A stretch of 64,000 bases of DNA from Porphyrobacter sp. AAP60 (GCF_001296025.1 NZ_LJHV01000008.1:124001-188000), one strand, 5' to 3'; positions 17,067 to 26,375 are shown, numbered from the stretch's first letter. A program made the numbers and translations. Notes: a model not told the origin generated them from the letters alone.

Positions 17067-18169
17067 TCGACGAACCCCTTCACCACCCGGTCAAGCTGCT
17101 CGTGCTCCAGCAGAAAACTGTCGTGCCCGTGCGGCGCCGAAAGCTCGACAAAGCTGACTTTCGCGCCCGCAGCGTTGAGCGCGTGGACGATGTGGCGGCT
17201 TTCTGCGGTGGGGTAGAGCCAATCGGTATCGAAGCTGACAAGGCAGAACCTTGCGCTTGCCCCGGCAAAGGCGGTCGCCAGCTTGCCGCCATGTTCTTCG
17301 GCAATGTCGAAATAATCCATCGCGCGGGTGATGTAGAGATAGCTGTTGGCATCGAACCTGCGGGTGAAGCCGCTGCCCTGATAGCGCAGGTAGCTTTCGA
17401 CCTGAAACTCTGCGTCGAAACCAAAGCCCTTGGCCTCGCGGTCTTGCAAGCGCCGCCCGAATTTCTCGGTCAGCCCCGCTTCCGAAAGATAGGTGATATG
17501 TGCCGCCATCCGCGCCACGGCCAGGCCATTGTCGGGCTTGGCATCAGCCGCGTAGTAATCGCCTTGCGCCCAAGCCGGATCGGCCATGATCGCCTGCCGG
17601 CCGACTTCGTGAAAGGCGATGTTCTGCGCCGAATGGCGGGCGGTGGATGCGATCACCAGCACCCGCGCCGCGCGTGTCGGCCAGTTGGCGGCAAGGCTCA
17701 ATGCCTGCATCCCGCCCATCGATCCGCCCACCACGGCGTGCAACCGCTCGATCCCCAACCCGTCAAGCAGCGCGACCAGCCCGCGCACCATGTCGCGGAT
17801 GGTGATGACGGGAAAACGCATTGCATAAGGTGCGCTATCGGGCGTGCCAGGGTCTGGGCTCGCAGGCCCGGTCGATCCCATGCAGCTGCCGATGACATTG
17901 GCGCAGATGACGAAATGCCGGCCCGTGTCGATCGGCTTGCCCGGCCCGACCATCCGTTCCCACCAGCCCGGCTTGCCGGTGATCGGGTGCGGACTGGCAA
18001 GATACTGGTCGCCGGTCAGGGCATGGCACACCAGCACCGCGTTGCCCTTGTCAGCCGCCAGTGTGCCGTAAGTCTCATAGGCGATCTGCGCGCCTTCGAG
18101 CACCTGTCCGCTATCGAGCGGCAGGGGATCGGGAATGGCATAGACCAGCGTGGCGGGGGCAGCGTTCAT
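17063..18169 (-). CDS. metX: Homoserine O-acyltransferase MetX
   Basis: A 368-residue alpha/beta-hydrolase-fold enzyme that activates homoserine with acetyl-CoA or succinyl-CoA for methionine synthesis. The nucleophile serine is in [12 protein letters not shown], the aspartate lies near SFDTDWLYP and the histidine in [12 protein letters not shown]. The start at 18169 ([14 protein letters not shown]) gives a typical N-terminus, although an in-frame start at 18223 is possible. It is divergent from hisC with about 110 bp between starts. Whether acetyl or succinyl is used cannot be told by eye. No SAM riboswitch was recognised upstream. Confidence 0.93.
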   Translation of the reverse strand: MNAAPATLVYAIPDPLPLDSGQVLEGAQIAYETYGTLAADKGNAVLVCHALTGDQYLASPHPITGKPGWWERMVGPGKPIDTGRHFVICANVIGSCMGSTGPASPDPGTPDSAPYAMRFPVITIRDMVRGLVALLDGLGIERLHAVVGGSMGGMQALSLAANWPTRAARVLVIASTARHSAQNIAFHEVGRQAIMADPAWAQGDYYAADAKPDNGLAVARMAAHITYLSEAGLTEKFGRRLQDREAKGFGFDAEFQVESYLRYQGSGFTRRFDANSYLYITRAMDYFDIAEEHGGKLATAFAGASARFCLVSFDTDWLYPTAESRHIVHALNAAGAKVSFVELSAPHGHDSFLLEHEQLDRVVKGFVE

Positions 18170-18278
18170 GAGCGATGCGAATTGGGGGAGGCCCATGCCC
18201 ATGTCAATCACAGCCACTGGCACCGCCCGCGTTTTCGCGCTGTATTCGCACCGCCAAACTGGCTATCGCGCCAGTCCG

Positions 18279-19400
18279 ATGTCCAAGCCCAACTCAAAGC
18301 CTCTGGCCAAGCCCCAGCCCAAACCCTGGATCGCGCAGATTCACGCCTATGTGCCCGGCAAGTCCAAGTCGGCGAGCGGAAAGCCGCTGGTGAAACTTTC
18401 GGCCAATGAAAACCCGCTCGGCAGCAGCCCGGCGGCGCTGGCTGCCTTGGCCGAGGGTCACAATCCGGCCGATTACCCCGATCCCGATGCCCGCGCCTTG
18501 CGGGAAAAGATCGCCGAAGTGCACGGCCTCGATCCCGACCGGATCGTTTGCGGCACAGGATCGGGCGAATTGCTGCATTGCGCGGTGCAGGCGCTCGCCG
18601 GTCAGGGGAACGAGGTGCTGGCCTCGCGCTATTCCTTCTCGCTCTACCCGCTGCTGGCGCACAAGGTTGGCGCGCAAGCCGTGTTTGCCGAAGATAATTC
18701 CTATGCCGCTTCGGTCGATAATCTGCTGGCGGCGGTGACAGAGCGCACCAGGGTCGTGCTGCTCGATAATCCCAACAATCCCGTGGGCAGCTTTTTGGCT
18801 CCGTCCGAAGTCGTACGGCTGCACGCGGGCCTGCCATCAGACGTGCTGCTGATCGTCGACGAGGCTTATGGCGAATATGTCGATCCGGCGCTGCAACATG
18901 CCGCATTCGAACTCGCCGCCGCGAACGAAAACGTGCTGGTCAGCCGCACCTTCTCGAAAGCCTATGGCCTCGCATCGGAACGGGTCGGCTGGGTGACAGG
19001 CGCGCCGCATCTGATCGATCTCGTCAACCGGCTGCGCGGCGCGTTCAATGTGTCGGTCAGCGGGCAGAAGGCGGCTTTGGCTGCGCTGGGCGATCAGGCC
19101 TTCGTCGCTGCCACTCGCAAACACAACATGGCCGAACGCGCTCGGCTGGCAGAGGCTGTCGCGGCGCTCGGCAATCACGGCCTCAGCGCCAGCCCCAGCG
19201 AGGCGAACTTCCTGCTGGTGCATTTTGATGGCGCTGTGACCGCAGCCGGTGCTTTGGAAGCACTGTCGGACGCGGGCTATGCTGTGCGGCATCTGCCGGG
19301 ACAGGGCCTGCCCCGATCCTTGCGGATCACTATCGGCAAGTCAGAGGATATGACCCGCGTGATCGCTGCCCTGCGCGCCTTGTGCGGGGAAGCGGTATGA
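18279..19400 (+). CDS. hisC: Histidinol-phosphate aminotransferase
   Basis: A 373-residue class II PLP aminotransferase. Landmarks are LSANENPLGSSP at the N-terminus, DNPNNPVGS, DEAYGEYV and the PLP-lysine region SRTFSKAYGLASERVGW. It makes histidinol phosphate from imidazole-acetol phosphate. In alphaproteobacteria the same enzyme often also serves tyrosine/phenylalanine synthesis, which suits its overlap with the prephenate dehydrogenase gene. The start at 18279 avoids the divergent metX. A perfect hairpin (18258-18275) ends 3 bp before the ATG. Confidence 0.93.
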   Translation: MSKPNSKPLAKPQPKPWIAQIHAYVPGKSKSASGKPLVKLSANENPLGSSPAALAALAEGHNPADYPDPDARALREKIAEVHGLDPDRIVCGTGSGELLHCAVQALAGQGNEVLASRYSFSLYPLLAHKVGAQAVFAEDNSYAASVDNLLAAVTERTRVVLLDNPNNPVGSFLAPSEVVRLHAGLPSDVLLIVDEAYGEYVDPALQHAAFELAAANENVLVSRTFSKAYGLASERVGWVTGAPHLIDLVNRLRGAFNVSVSGQKAALAALGDQAFVAATRKHNMAERARLAEAVAALGNHGLSASPSEANFLLVHFDGAVTAAGALEALSDAGYAVRHLPGQGLPRSLRITIGKSEDMTRVIAALRALCGEAV

Positions 19401-20305
19401 CGATTGCACGGGTTGCCATCATCGGGCTGGGCCTGCTGGGCGGTTCGATCGGTCTCGCCATCAAGGCGCGGGGGCTTGCGATTGCCACCACGGGCTGGGA
19501 TCGCGACGCCGGCGTGCGCGAGCGTGCTGCGGAGCGCGGGTTGGTCGATCAAGTGTGCGAGCGGGCCGAGGACGCCGTTGCGGGCGCCGACCTGGTGATC
19601 CTGTGCGTGCCCGTGGGTGCGATGGCCGAAGCAGCGCGGGCGATTGCGCCGGGGCTCGCCCCGCACGCGATCATCAGCGATGTCGGCTCGTCCAAGGAAG
19701 CGGTTGCCAAAGCGCTTGCCAAAGCATTGCCCGGTGCCTGCATCATCCCCGCGCACCCTGTCGCAGGCACCGAACAGAGCGGGCCGGACGCAGGCTTTGC
19801 CGCGCTGTTTGCAGGCCGGTGGTGCATCATTACCCCGCCCGAAGACTGCGATCCGGCAGCGCTCGACGCCTTGAGCGATTTCTGGACCGGGCTCGGCTCC
19901 AGGGTCGAACTGATGGACGCCGCCCACCATGATCTGGTGCTGGCCGTGACCAGCCACATCCCGCACCTGATTGCCTACACCATCGTCGGCACCGCCAGCG
20001 ATCTGGAGGACGTGACGCAAAGCGAAGTCATCAAATACTCGGCTGGCGGTTTCCGCGATTTCACCCGCATTGCCGCGTCCGATCCTGTCATGTGGCGCGA
20101 TGTGTTCCTGACCAACAAGGGCGCGGTGCTGGAGATGCTGGGACGTTTCAGCGAGGATTTGACCGCCCTGCAACGCGCCATCCGTTCAGGCGACGGGGAC
20201 ACATTGTTCGACCTGTTCACCCGCACCCGCGCGATCCGGCGGCAGGTGATCGAACAGGGTCAGGACGATGAACGCCCCGATTTCGGGCGGGAACACGGCG
20301 AATGA
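19397..20305 (+). CDS. tyrA: Prephenate/arogenate (cyclohexadienyl) dehydrogenase
   Basis: A 302-residue NAD(P)-dependent dehydrogenase for tyrosine synthesis. A Rossmann motif IIGLGLLGGSIG at the N-terminus, the catalytic-region PAHPVAGTEQSGP and the C-terminal helical dimerisation domain (SHIPHLIAYTIVG...) are visible. There is no fused chorismate mutase or ACT domain, as in the Zymomonas cyclohexadienyl dehydrogenase called TyrC. The ATG overlaps the hisC stop as ATGA (19397-19400), which indicates coupling. Confidence 0.92.
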   Translation: MTIARVAIIGLGLLGGSIGLAIKARGLAIATTGWDRDAGVRERAAERGLVDQVCERAEDAVAGADLVILCVPVGAMAEAARAIAPGLAPHAIISDVGSSKEAVAKALAKALPGACIIPAHPVAGTEQSGPDAGFAALFAGRWCIITPPEDCDPAALDALSDFWTGLGSRVELMDAAHHDLVLAVTSHIPHLIAYTIVGTASDLEDVTQSEVIKYSAGGFRDFTRIAASDPVMWRDVFLTNKGAVLEMLGRFSEDLTALQRAIRSGDGDTLFDLFTRTRAIRRQVIEQGQDDERPDFGREHGE

Positions 20306-20311
20306 TGGCCG

Positions 20312-20935
20312 CTATTGCAGCGTCGTGATTTCCTCGCTGCCATCCGTGCGGCCGTAAAACTGCATCAACTGCACCAGCAGCTCGCAGCGGTCGGTCAGGG
20401 TTTCGGCTTCCAGCAGCGCCTGCTTTGACGCCGGATCGAAGGGCGCGATCTGCGAGACGCCGTTGATCAGCGAGCGATCATCCAGTCGTTCGACCGAATC
20501 CCAGTCAACGCTATACCCCTGCATATCGGCAAAGGCCCGCGCCTCGCGTTCGAACCCGCCGCGCTGGGCATGGGACAGGGTTTCGCCTTCGTCCTCGTCA
20601 TAGATATCCGCTTCGATCTGGCGGAAGGCGGTGGCCACATCCAGTTCGCGCAGCAGGCGGAAACGGGCGACGCCTTCGAGGATGATATTGTAGCGCCCGT
20701 CATCCATTGCCTGCACCTCGCCGATCCGGCCGACGCAGCCGACATTATACAGCGGCGCTCCGTCAACCAGACGCTGCGGCTGGATCATCGCGATCTGGCG
20801 GTCGCGAATCAGCGCATCGCCCACCAGCGCCCGGTAACGCGGTTCAAAGATATGGAGCGGCAATTGCATGCCGGGAAACAGCACCGCGCCGGTCAGCGGG
20901 AAGATCGAGAGGCGCTTGGACATTGTCTGGGTCAT
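20312..20935 (-). CDS. LON-peptidase substrate-binding (N) domain protein
   Basis: A 207-residue protein with only the Lon N-terminal (PUA-like) domain: LSIFPLTGAVLFPGMQLPLHIFEPRYRALVGDAL, then CVGRIGEVQAMDDGRYNIILEGVARFR. There is no AAA+ or protease part. The family is widespread but its role is unknown; substrate recognition is inferred from the domain. It begins within the stop of the upstream thioredoxin-TPR gene (ATGA at 20932-20935), and this pairing with YbbN/CnoX-like genes suggests a proteostasis role. Confidence 0.9.
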   Translation of the reverse strand: MTQTMSKRLSIFPLTGAVLFPGMQLPLHIFEPRYRALVGDALIRDRQIAMIQPQRLVDGAPLYNVGCVGRIGEVQAMDDGRYNIILEGVARFRLLRELDVATAFRQIEADIYDEDEGETLSHAQRGGFEREARAFADMQGYSVDWDSVERLDDRSLINGVSQIAPFDPASKQALLEAETLTDRCELLVQLMQFYGRTDGSEEITTLQ

Positions 20936-21867
20936 CCAAACAATACGCGCGACAGGCGGCGGCGGACGCCGACCACCCATTCATCCTCAAGGCCGGTGGC
21001 CTCGAACATCTTGAGCAGCTTGGCCCGCGCCGCGCCCTCGTTCCATTCACGGTCAGCGGCGATCATGGCCAGCAGCGTGTCGGCAGCTTCATCGCGCTGG
21101 CCTGCGGCAAAGGCGGCTTCGGCCAGCGCCAGTTGCGCATCCATATCATCGGGCGCAGCGGTGGCAGCGGCGCGCAGGGCGGCCAGTTCGCTGTCATCAA
21201 CGCGGGTGCCAGCCAGTTCGAGCGCGCTGCGGGCAGGCGCAATCGCCGGATCGGTGGCAAGGCGCGGATCGCTATCGATCACGGCCATCACTTGCTGCGC
21301 TTCCTCCACTTCGCCCATCTGCACCAATGCGCGCACCAGCCCTGCGTGGGCGGGGGCGTTTTCGGGGGCGAATTCGGTGATCTGGGCAAAGATGCTGACA
21401 GCGCGCTGCGGATCGGCGGCGGCCAGCGCATCCTCGCCCAGCTTGATGAACTGGGCGATTTCCTCGGACGTGGGGCCTTTCGGTGCGGCCGCGGCGGCAC
21501 CTTGCGCGCCCGCCTGCACCGGCAATTGCCCCAGCAACTGGTCAAGCATGGCCTTCAGCTGCGATTCGCTGCGGGCATTGGTCAGATCGGCGACCGGCTG
21601 GCCCTGGAACATGGCATAGACCGTGGGGATCGACCGCACCTGAAACTGCGCGGCGATGAACTGTTCCTCGTCCACGTTGATCTTGGCCAGCAGCACGCCC
21701 TTGTCGGCATATTCGGCGGCGACCTTTTCCAGCACCGGGGTCAGCGCCTTGCACGGCCCGCACCATTCGGCCCAGAAATCGAGGATGACGAGGCTGGTCT
21801 GCGATGGATCGACCACATCCTTGCGGAAGCGTTCGACCGCTTTCTGTTCGTCGATGCTCAGTCCCAT
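20932..21867 (-). CDS. cnoX: Thioredoxin-TPR co-chaperone, CnoX/YbbN-like
   Basis: A 311-residue protein. The thioredoxin domain (about residues 15-110) has an intact WCGPC redox centre (FWAEWCGPCKAL), unlike E. coli CnoX. A tetratricopeptide-like C-terminal half (about residues 140-310, with alanine-rich repeats) follows. CnoX-type proteins protect oxidised clients and hand them to DnaK and GroEL. The true start is 21867 (MGLSIDEQKAVERF). The frame continues upstream through the tRNA antisense and is not coding there. Operon with the LON-domain protein. Confidence 0.9.
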   Translation of the reverse strand: MGLSIDEQKAVERFRKDVVDPSQTSLVILDFWAEWCGPCKALTPVLEKVAAEYADKGVLLAKINVDEEQFIAAQFQVRSIPTVYAMFQGQPVADLTNARSESQLKAMLDQLLGQLPVQAGAQGAAAAAPKGPTSEEIAQFIKLGEDALAAADPQRAVSIFAQITEFAPENAPAHAGLVRALVQMGEVEEAQQVMAVIDSDPRLATDPAIAPARSALELAGTRVDDSELAALRAAATAAPDDMDAQLALAEAAFAAGQRDEAADTLLAMIAADREWNEGAARAKLLKMFEATGLEDEWVVGVRRRLSRVLFG

Positions 21868-22097
21868 GCTGGCCAAGGTGCGTGCTCCTGCTTGTGGTTG
21901 TGCGCGTCTGCGCCTGTGCCCCCAATGTGGGACTTTGGTTGCAGATGTGAAGCGCTGGCGTGTGCTGGCCGTTCGGGCCGACGCGATCAAGCCCCAATCG
22001 GGCCAATTTAGCGCTTGCAGGCTTGGGAAGGCGCTGCTAATCGCGCCGCCTCTCCGGCAGAACCTACGCAATTGCGGGTTTCTGTCAGCGCCAGTGA

Positions 22098-22172
22098 GCG
22101 GGCGTAGCTCAGGGGTAGAGCACAACCTTGCCAAGGTTGGGGTCGAGGGTTCGAATCCCTTCGCCCGCTCCA
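22098..22172 (+). tRNA. tRNA-Gly (anticodon GCC)
   Basis: A 75-nt cloverleaf: acceptor GCGGGCG/CGCCCGC, D-stem GCTC/GAGC, anticodon stem CAACC/GGTTG with loop TTGCCAA (anticodon GCC at 22130-22132), T-loop GGTTCGAATCCC and an encoded CCA end (22170-22172). No duplicated 3' end was seen nearby, so there is no sign of an integrated element at this tRNA. Confidence 0.98.
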
Positions 22173-22329
22173 GTTTTCCTAGACATTTGCGAACTAAAGG
22201 CCTTCGGGCCACGCCTTTGGCTGCTGATTGCGGACATTGGAAAGCGCCTGTTCAGTCTGCACGCGCCACCGTGCCTGCCCGAACTGATGGCTCAAATCGC
22301 AAGCGCCAAAAGTCGACGGAGGAGGGCTA

Positions 22330-22743
22330 TTGGTGGTGATAATTCGCACAAGGGCCGTCTGGCTGGCCGCACTGGCAACCGCTTTGACCAGCGGCCTTCC
22401 TGTCCACGCAGGCCAGCCGGTGATCATCAGCCGCGCTCCGCCCCCCGCCGCTTCGCCTGCCCCTGCCGCACCTTCCCCTTCGGTCGACCGGATCGCACGG
22501 GCGCAGGCCAATTACGAAGCGCTCCGGCGCGGGGATATTGCGATCGGAGATCTCGCCCCGCAGGATTTGCAGGACATCGTCGATCTCGATCGCGCCCTGC
22601 GCAACGGGCAAGCGGATACCCGAACGCCCGCTCAGGTATGTGTCGATGACGAATTGCGCCGTGCAGGCGGACGGCCATCGCGGCTTGCGTGGCGGATAAT
22701 CGAGCTGAAGTGCCGGGAGATCGGCGGCGGCCTTTCCCGCTGA
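22330..22743 (+). CDS. Small exported protein of unknown function
   Basis: A 137-residue product. A signal peptide (RAVWLAALATALTSGLPVHA) is followed by a proline/alanine-rich linker (about residues 34-50) and a compact charged domain with two cysteines (VCVDDELRR...ELKCREIGGG) that could pair in the periplasm. The likely start is TTG 22330 or the GTG codons just after it, placed 7-12 bp from a GGAGGA at about 22317. I do not recognise the family. It lies between tRNA-Gly and the zinc-type TonB receptor but ends before the Zur-like box, so it is probably separate. Confidence 0.6.
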   Translation: MVVIIRTRAVWLAALATALTSGLPVHAGQPVIISRAPPPAASPAPAAPSPSVDRIARAQANYEALRRGDIAIGDLAPQDLQDIVDLDRALRNGQADTRTPAQVCVDDELRRAGGRPSRLAWRIIELKCREIGGGLSR

Positions 22744-22867
22744 CCTGCTGACCAGAGAACAGCCCCGAGTACACAGATGTGTCGCATCACGGACACACCT
22801 TGCGTTCCTTCCTGCACGCACCTGCGGCTTTGCGGGTTGCATTTGGATCATCGGGCGCTAGATGCGT

Positions 22868-22883
22868 GATACGTTATCACATA
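22868..22883 (+). promoter_or_regulatory. Zur-like operator upstream of the TonB receptor
   Basis: GATACGTTATCACATA resembles the proteobacterial Zur operator built around GTTATA/ATAAC half-sites. It includes the hyphenated palindrome GTGATA-CGT-TATCAC (22866-22880). It ends 18 bp before the receptor ATG, where a bound repressor would block initiation. Motif comparison was by eye only. Confidence 0.55.
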
Positions 22884-22901
22884 AAAACTACGGGAACTGC
22901 C

Positions 22902-25082
22902 ATGATCAACCGCAAGCCTCTTCTTGCAACCTCGCGCCTTGCCCTTGCCGCTGTGCTGGGATCGGCCTTTGTCGCCTTGCCCGCACTGGCGCAAACCACT
23001 CCGGCCCAATCCGGCGCCGCAGTGGACGATGATCTCCACAACCGTCAGTCCGATGCCGAAGGCAACATCATCGTCAGCGCTTCGGGCCTGAAGGAACTCG
23101 ACGTGCTGGCAGGCACCAGCGTGCTCGAAGTGCGCGATATCCAGCGCGACATGGTGACCGGCCAGATCGGCGATTTGCTGACCAAGCTGCCCGGCGTGTC
23201 CGCCACCAGCTTTGCCCCCGGCTCCTCGCGCCCCGTATTGCGTGGCCAGCAGGGCGAGCGTGTGCGCGTGCTGGTGGACGGCGTGGGCACGGCGGATGTT
23301 TCGAACACCTCGGTCGATCACGCCACCTCGATCGAGCCGATCACGGTCGAGCGGATCGAAGTGCTGCGCGGGCCCGCCGTGCTGCTTTACGGCAGCCAGG
23401 CGATCGGCGGCGCGGTCAACGTGATCGACAAGCGCATCCCCACCCGGATGCCTGACGAAGCGTTTCACATCGATGCCTTTGGCGGGATCGACAGCGCCAC
23501 CAACCTGCGCACCGGAGCGGCTTCGGTGGATGTCGGGATCGGATCGAACCTTGTGTTCCATGTCGATGGATCGTGGCGCGAGACCGATGACTTTGAAATC
23601 GGCGGCTTTCAGGTCGCACCCGCATTGCGCGCCGATCTGCTGGCCGATGCCGCCGAAGAAGCCGAAGAGGGCGAGCTGGAAGAAGCCGCCGAACTGCGCG
23701 AAGCCGCCGGTCAGCGCGGCACCGTGCCCAATTCCGCGATGGAAAGCTGGACGATCAACGCCGGGCTTGGCCTGATCCTCGGCGAAAGCACCTTTGGTGC
23801 ATCGCTCGGCTGGTATGACACCACCTACGGCGTGCCCACCCGTCCGGGTGCAGGCCACCACCATCACGGCGAAGAAGAAGGCGAAGAAGAAGGCGGCGAG
23901 GAAGAGGGTGAGGAACTCGTCACCATCGGGCTCAAGCAGTTCCGCGCCGACTTCAAGGGCGACATCTATCTGGGCGAAGGCGCGATCGAGCGTCTGAAGC
24001 TGCGCGTCGGCTATTCGGATTACACCCACACCGAATTCGAAGGCGCCGAAGTGGGCACCGTGTTCGATTCGACCAGCATCGAAGCGCGCGCCGAACTGGT
24101 GCAAAAGGCCAGCGGCATGCTGCGCGGGTCAACCGGCGTGCAATTCAGCCACCGCGATTTCTTTGCCGAAGGCGCCGAAGCCTATGTTCCGCCGAACCTG
24201 ACCGATCAGCTGGCGGTGTTCACGCTGCAGGAATTCGGCACCGGCCCGATCCAGATCGAAGCCGCCGCCCGCGCCGAGTTCACCAATGTCGAAGCCCAGA
24301 CCATCGGGGTCGAGCGTGATTACGATACCTTCTCGGGCGCGCTTGGCCTTGTTTATGAAGGCATCGAAGGCGTGCGCGTGGGCATCAACGGTTCGCGGGT
24401 CGAACGTGCGCCGAGCGCGGAAGAGCTGTTCTCCAACGGCCCGCACATTGCCACGCAGGCGTTCGAGATCGGCGATGCCGACCTGCGCACCGAACGCGCT
24501 TGGGGGCTGGAAGCCTATGCCCGCGGCAGCATCGGGGCGGGCACCTTTGCCCTGACGGCCTATCGCCAGTGGTTCGACAACTACATCTTCCTTGAGGAAA
24601 CCGGGGAGGAGGAAGACGATCTGCCGGTGTTCCAGTATCTCCAGCAGGATGCCGATTTCTGGGGGTTCGAAGCAGAGCTGAGCTACCCCGTGATCGACAC
24701 CGGATCGTTCCGCCTGCTGACCGATCTGCGCGCGTCCTATGTCGAGGCGGAACTGGCCGATGACACCGCCGTGCCGCGCATCCCGCCGCTGAGCCTGCTC
24801 GGCGCGCTGGAAGCCCAGACCGGCGCGTTCGATGTGCGCGGCGAAGTGCAGTGGTTCGACAAGCAGAACCGCGTGACCACCTTTGAATCCCCGACCGACA
24901 GCTTCACGCTGGTCAACGCTCTGATTGCATGGCGTCCGCTGGCAGAAAACCAGAACGTGACGGTGCAGATCGCTGCGGACAACCTGTTCGATGTGACCGG
25001 CCGCCGCCATGCCAGCTTCACCAAGGATTTCGTGCCGCTGGTGGGCCGTAACTTCCGTGCAAGCGTGCGCCTGAGTTTCTGA
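22902..25082 (+). CDS. TonB-dependent outer-membrane receptor, probable zinc uptake (ZnuD-like)
   Basis: A 726-residue outer-membrane beta-barrel with signal peptide (ending near ALPALAQ), a plug domain (IIVSASGLKELDVLAGTSVLEVRDI...GGAVNVIDKRIP) and a barrel ending in the C-terminal aromatic SVRLSF. A surface-loop-like segment at residues 319-338 holds four consecutive histidines followed by runs of glutamate and glycine. A second Glu/Ala-rich insert occurs at about residues 250-265. Such His/acidic loops are typical of zinc receptors (ZnuD family). The Zur-like box just upstream supports zinc regulation. The ligand is inferred; nickel or copper remain possible. Confidence 0.85.
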   Translation: MINRKPLLATSRLALAAVLGSAFVALPALAQTTPAQSGAAVDDDLHNRQSDAEGNIIVSASGLKELDVLAGTSVLEVRDIQRDMVTGQIGDLLTKLPGVSATSFAPGSSRPVLRGQQGERVRVLVDGVGTADVSNTSVDHATSIEPITVERIEVLRGPAVLLYGSQAIGGAVNVIDKRIPTRMPDEAFHIDAFGGIDSATNLRTGAASVDVGIGSNLVFHVDGSWRETDDFEIGGFQVAPALRADLLADAAEEAEEGELEEAAELREAAGQRGTVPNSAMESWTINAGLGLILGESTFGASLGWYDTTYGVPTRPGAGHHHHGEEEGEEEGGEEEGEELVTIGLKQFRADFKGDIYLGEGAIERLKLRVGYSDYTHTEFEGAEVGTVFDSTSIEARAELVQKASGMLRGSTGVQFSHRDFFAEGAEAYVPPNLTDQLAVFTLQEFGTGPIQIEAAARAEFTNVEAQTIGVERDYDTFSGALGLVYEGIEGVRVGINGSRVERAPSAEELFSNGPHIATQAFEIGDADLRTERAWGLEAYARGSIGAGTFALTAYRQWFDNYIFLEETGEEEDDLPVFQYLQQDADFWGFEAELSYPVIDTGSFRLLTDLRASYVEAELADDTAVPRIPPLSLLGALEAQTGAFDVRGEVQWFDKQNRVTTFESPTDSFTLVNALIAWRPLAENQNVTVQIAADNLFDVTGRRHASFTKDFVPLVGRNFRASVRLSF

Positions 25083-25136
25083 GGCACAACCACTCAGGCC
25101 GCACGGCCCCGAGCAAGGGCATGCACGTGTTGCAGG

Positions 25137-25174
25137 AAAAGGGGGCAACCGGAAACACCGGCTGCCCCCTTTTT
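25137..25174 (+). terminator. Rho-independent terminator after the TonB receptor
   Basis: The arms GGGGGCAACCGG (25141-25152) and CCGGCTGCCCCC (25158-25169) surround the loop AAACA. AAAA precedes and TTTTT follows, so it can also serve the convergent minus-strand gene that ends at 25188. One mismatch lies in the stem. Confidence 0.9.
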
Positions 25175-25187
25175 CATGCCCGCCCGA

Positions 25188-26363
25188 TCAATTTTCGACA
25201 GCGAAGGTCAGTTCGGCATGCTCTTCGAGCCGTTTGACGAGGTCTTCGCCAAGGAAACTGCCGGGCGTGCCGATCCCGCCGGGCTTGTCGCAGGCCAGCA
25301 GAGCGATGCCGGTTTCCGACAGCATCCGGCAGGTCGAGCCATAACCCGGATCATAGCGGCCCTTCACGCCGAATTGCAGCCGGCCTCCGTCGGCCATGTC
25401 GGCGACGAAGACGACATCGTAGAAGCCGTTTGCGCGTTCATCGGGGGTCGGGCCTTCGCCGGGCTTGGGCGGCTTTGACCCGAACGGGTTCTTCATGAAT
25501 TCCAGCGCCGCATTGGCCGCAGCCCGGCCCGCATCGCCGGGGCTGGTCAGCATCATCTCGTCATACTTGAAATCGGTGCCGTAAGGGTGGCCGAGCAGGA
25601 AGTTGGTGCGGTGCACGTTCTTGGTGTTGATCGGCGCCATCACGAAGGGTGCGGACCACTTGCCGAGGTCTTCCTCGTGGCTCGGGATCATGCCCGATGG
25701 CTGATCCGGCCCTTCGAAACCCGGTGTGAGCGCGAAAGGATTACGCAGCACGTTGATCAGCGAAGGGCTTTTCGCCGCCGCCTTCATCGTCGCGCCAAGG
25801 CTGGCTGCGGTGCCGCCCGAAAACGTGCCCTGCATCGCGCGCACGCGGCCACGGATGCGCGGGGCTGGCTTGCCGAAGCGTTCGACGCAGGCCTTCTGCG
25901 TCATCATCACGCCGAGATCGAAGGGGATCGAATCGAAGCCCGACGAGAAACAGATGCGTGCGCCGGTGGCGGCGGCCGCAGCCTGATGCTCTGCAATCTT
26001 CTCCGCCATCCATGCCGGTTCCCCGCACAGATCGGCATAATCGGTGCCGGTCGCAACGCAGGCGGCGAGCAGCTTGTCGCCATAAAGCTGGTACGGGCCA
26101 ACCGTGGTGAGCACGACACGGGTGCGCAGGCACATGGCTTCCAGGTCGGCGCTGCTTTCGGCATCGGCGACCACCAGCGGCGTGGTGGCCGGCGCGGCGA
26201 TCAGGTCGCGCACCTCCTCCAGCTTGGCGAGGCTGCGGCCTGCCATCGCCCATTTCGGGCCATCTTCGCGCGCACCGTAGTGGGTGGCCAGATATTCGGC
26301 GACGAGCCTTCCGGTGTAGCCGGTGGCGCCATAGATGATGATGTCGAATTCGCGGGTGGTCAT
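25188..26363 (-). CDS. Saccharopine dehydrogenase-like oxidoreductase (trans-acting enoyl reductase type)
   Basis: A 391-residue Rossmann-fold protein beginning REFDIIIYGATGYTGRLVAEYLA, then VVLTTVGPYQLYGDKLLAACVATGTDYADLCGE and the SGFDSIPFDLGV segment characteristic of the saccharopine-dehydrogenase-like/trans-acting enoyl reductase group. True saccharopine dehydrogenase activity is unlikely; family members act on lipids or are uncharacterised. Cytosolic, with no signal. The gene downstream of dcd is separated from it by a palindromic repeat, so it is probably transcribed on its own. Confidence 0.85.
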   Translation of the reverse strand: MTTREFDIIIYGATGYTGRLVAEYLATHYGAREDGPKWAMAGRSLAKLEEVRDLIAAPATTPLVVADAESSADLEAMCLRTRVVLTTVGPYQLYGDKLLAACVATGTDYADLCGEPAWMAEKIAEHQAAAAATGARICFSSGFDSIPFDLGVMMTQKACVERFGKPAPRIRGRVRAMQGTFSGGTAASLGATMKAAAKSPSLINVLRNPFALTPGFEGPDQPSGMIPSHEEDLGKWSAPFVMAPINTKNVHRTNFLLGHPYGTDFKYDEMMLTSPGDAGRAAANAALEFMKNPFGSKPPKPGEGPTPDERANGFYDVVFVADMADGGRLQFGVKGRYDPGYGSTCRMLSETGIALLACDKPGGIGTPGSFLGEDLVKRLEEHAELTFAVEN

Positions 26364-26375
26364 GTGATCCCTCTT

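Noticed and set aside
17160..17175. Third copy of the type C repeat linker (GCGCCCGCAG)
   Set aside because: Only ten bases match, without flanking hairpins, inside metX coding sequence.
18170..18278. Possible SAM riboswitch before metX
   Set aside because: No SAM-II or other SAM-aptamer core was recognised; only a simple hairpin is present.
21868..22212. Upstream extension of the cnoX frame
   Set aside because: It reads antisense through tRNA-Gly, giving the familiar spurious peptide AKGFEPSTPTLARLCSTPELRP; the real start is 21867.
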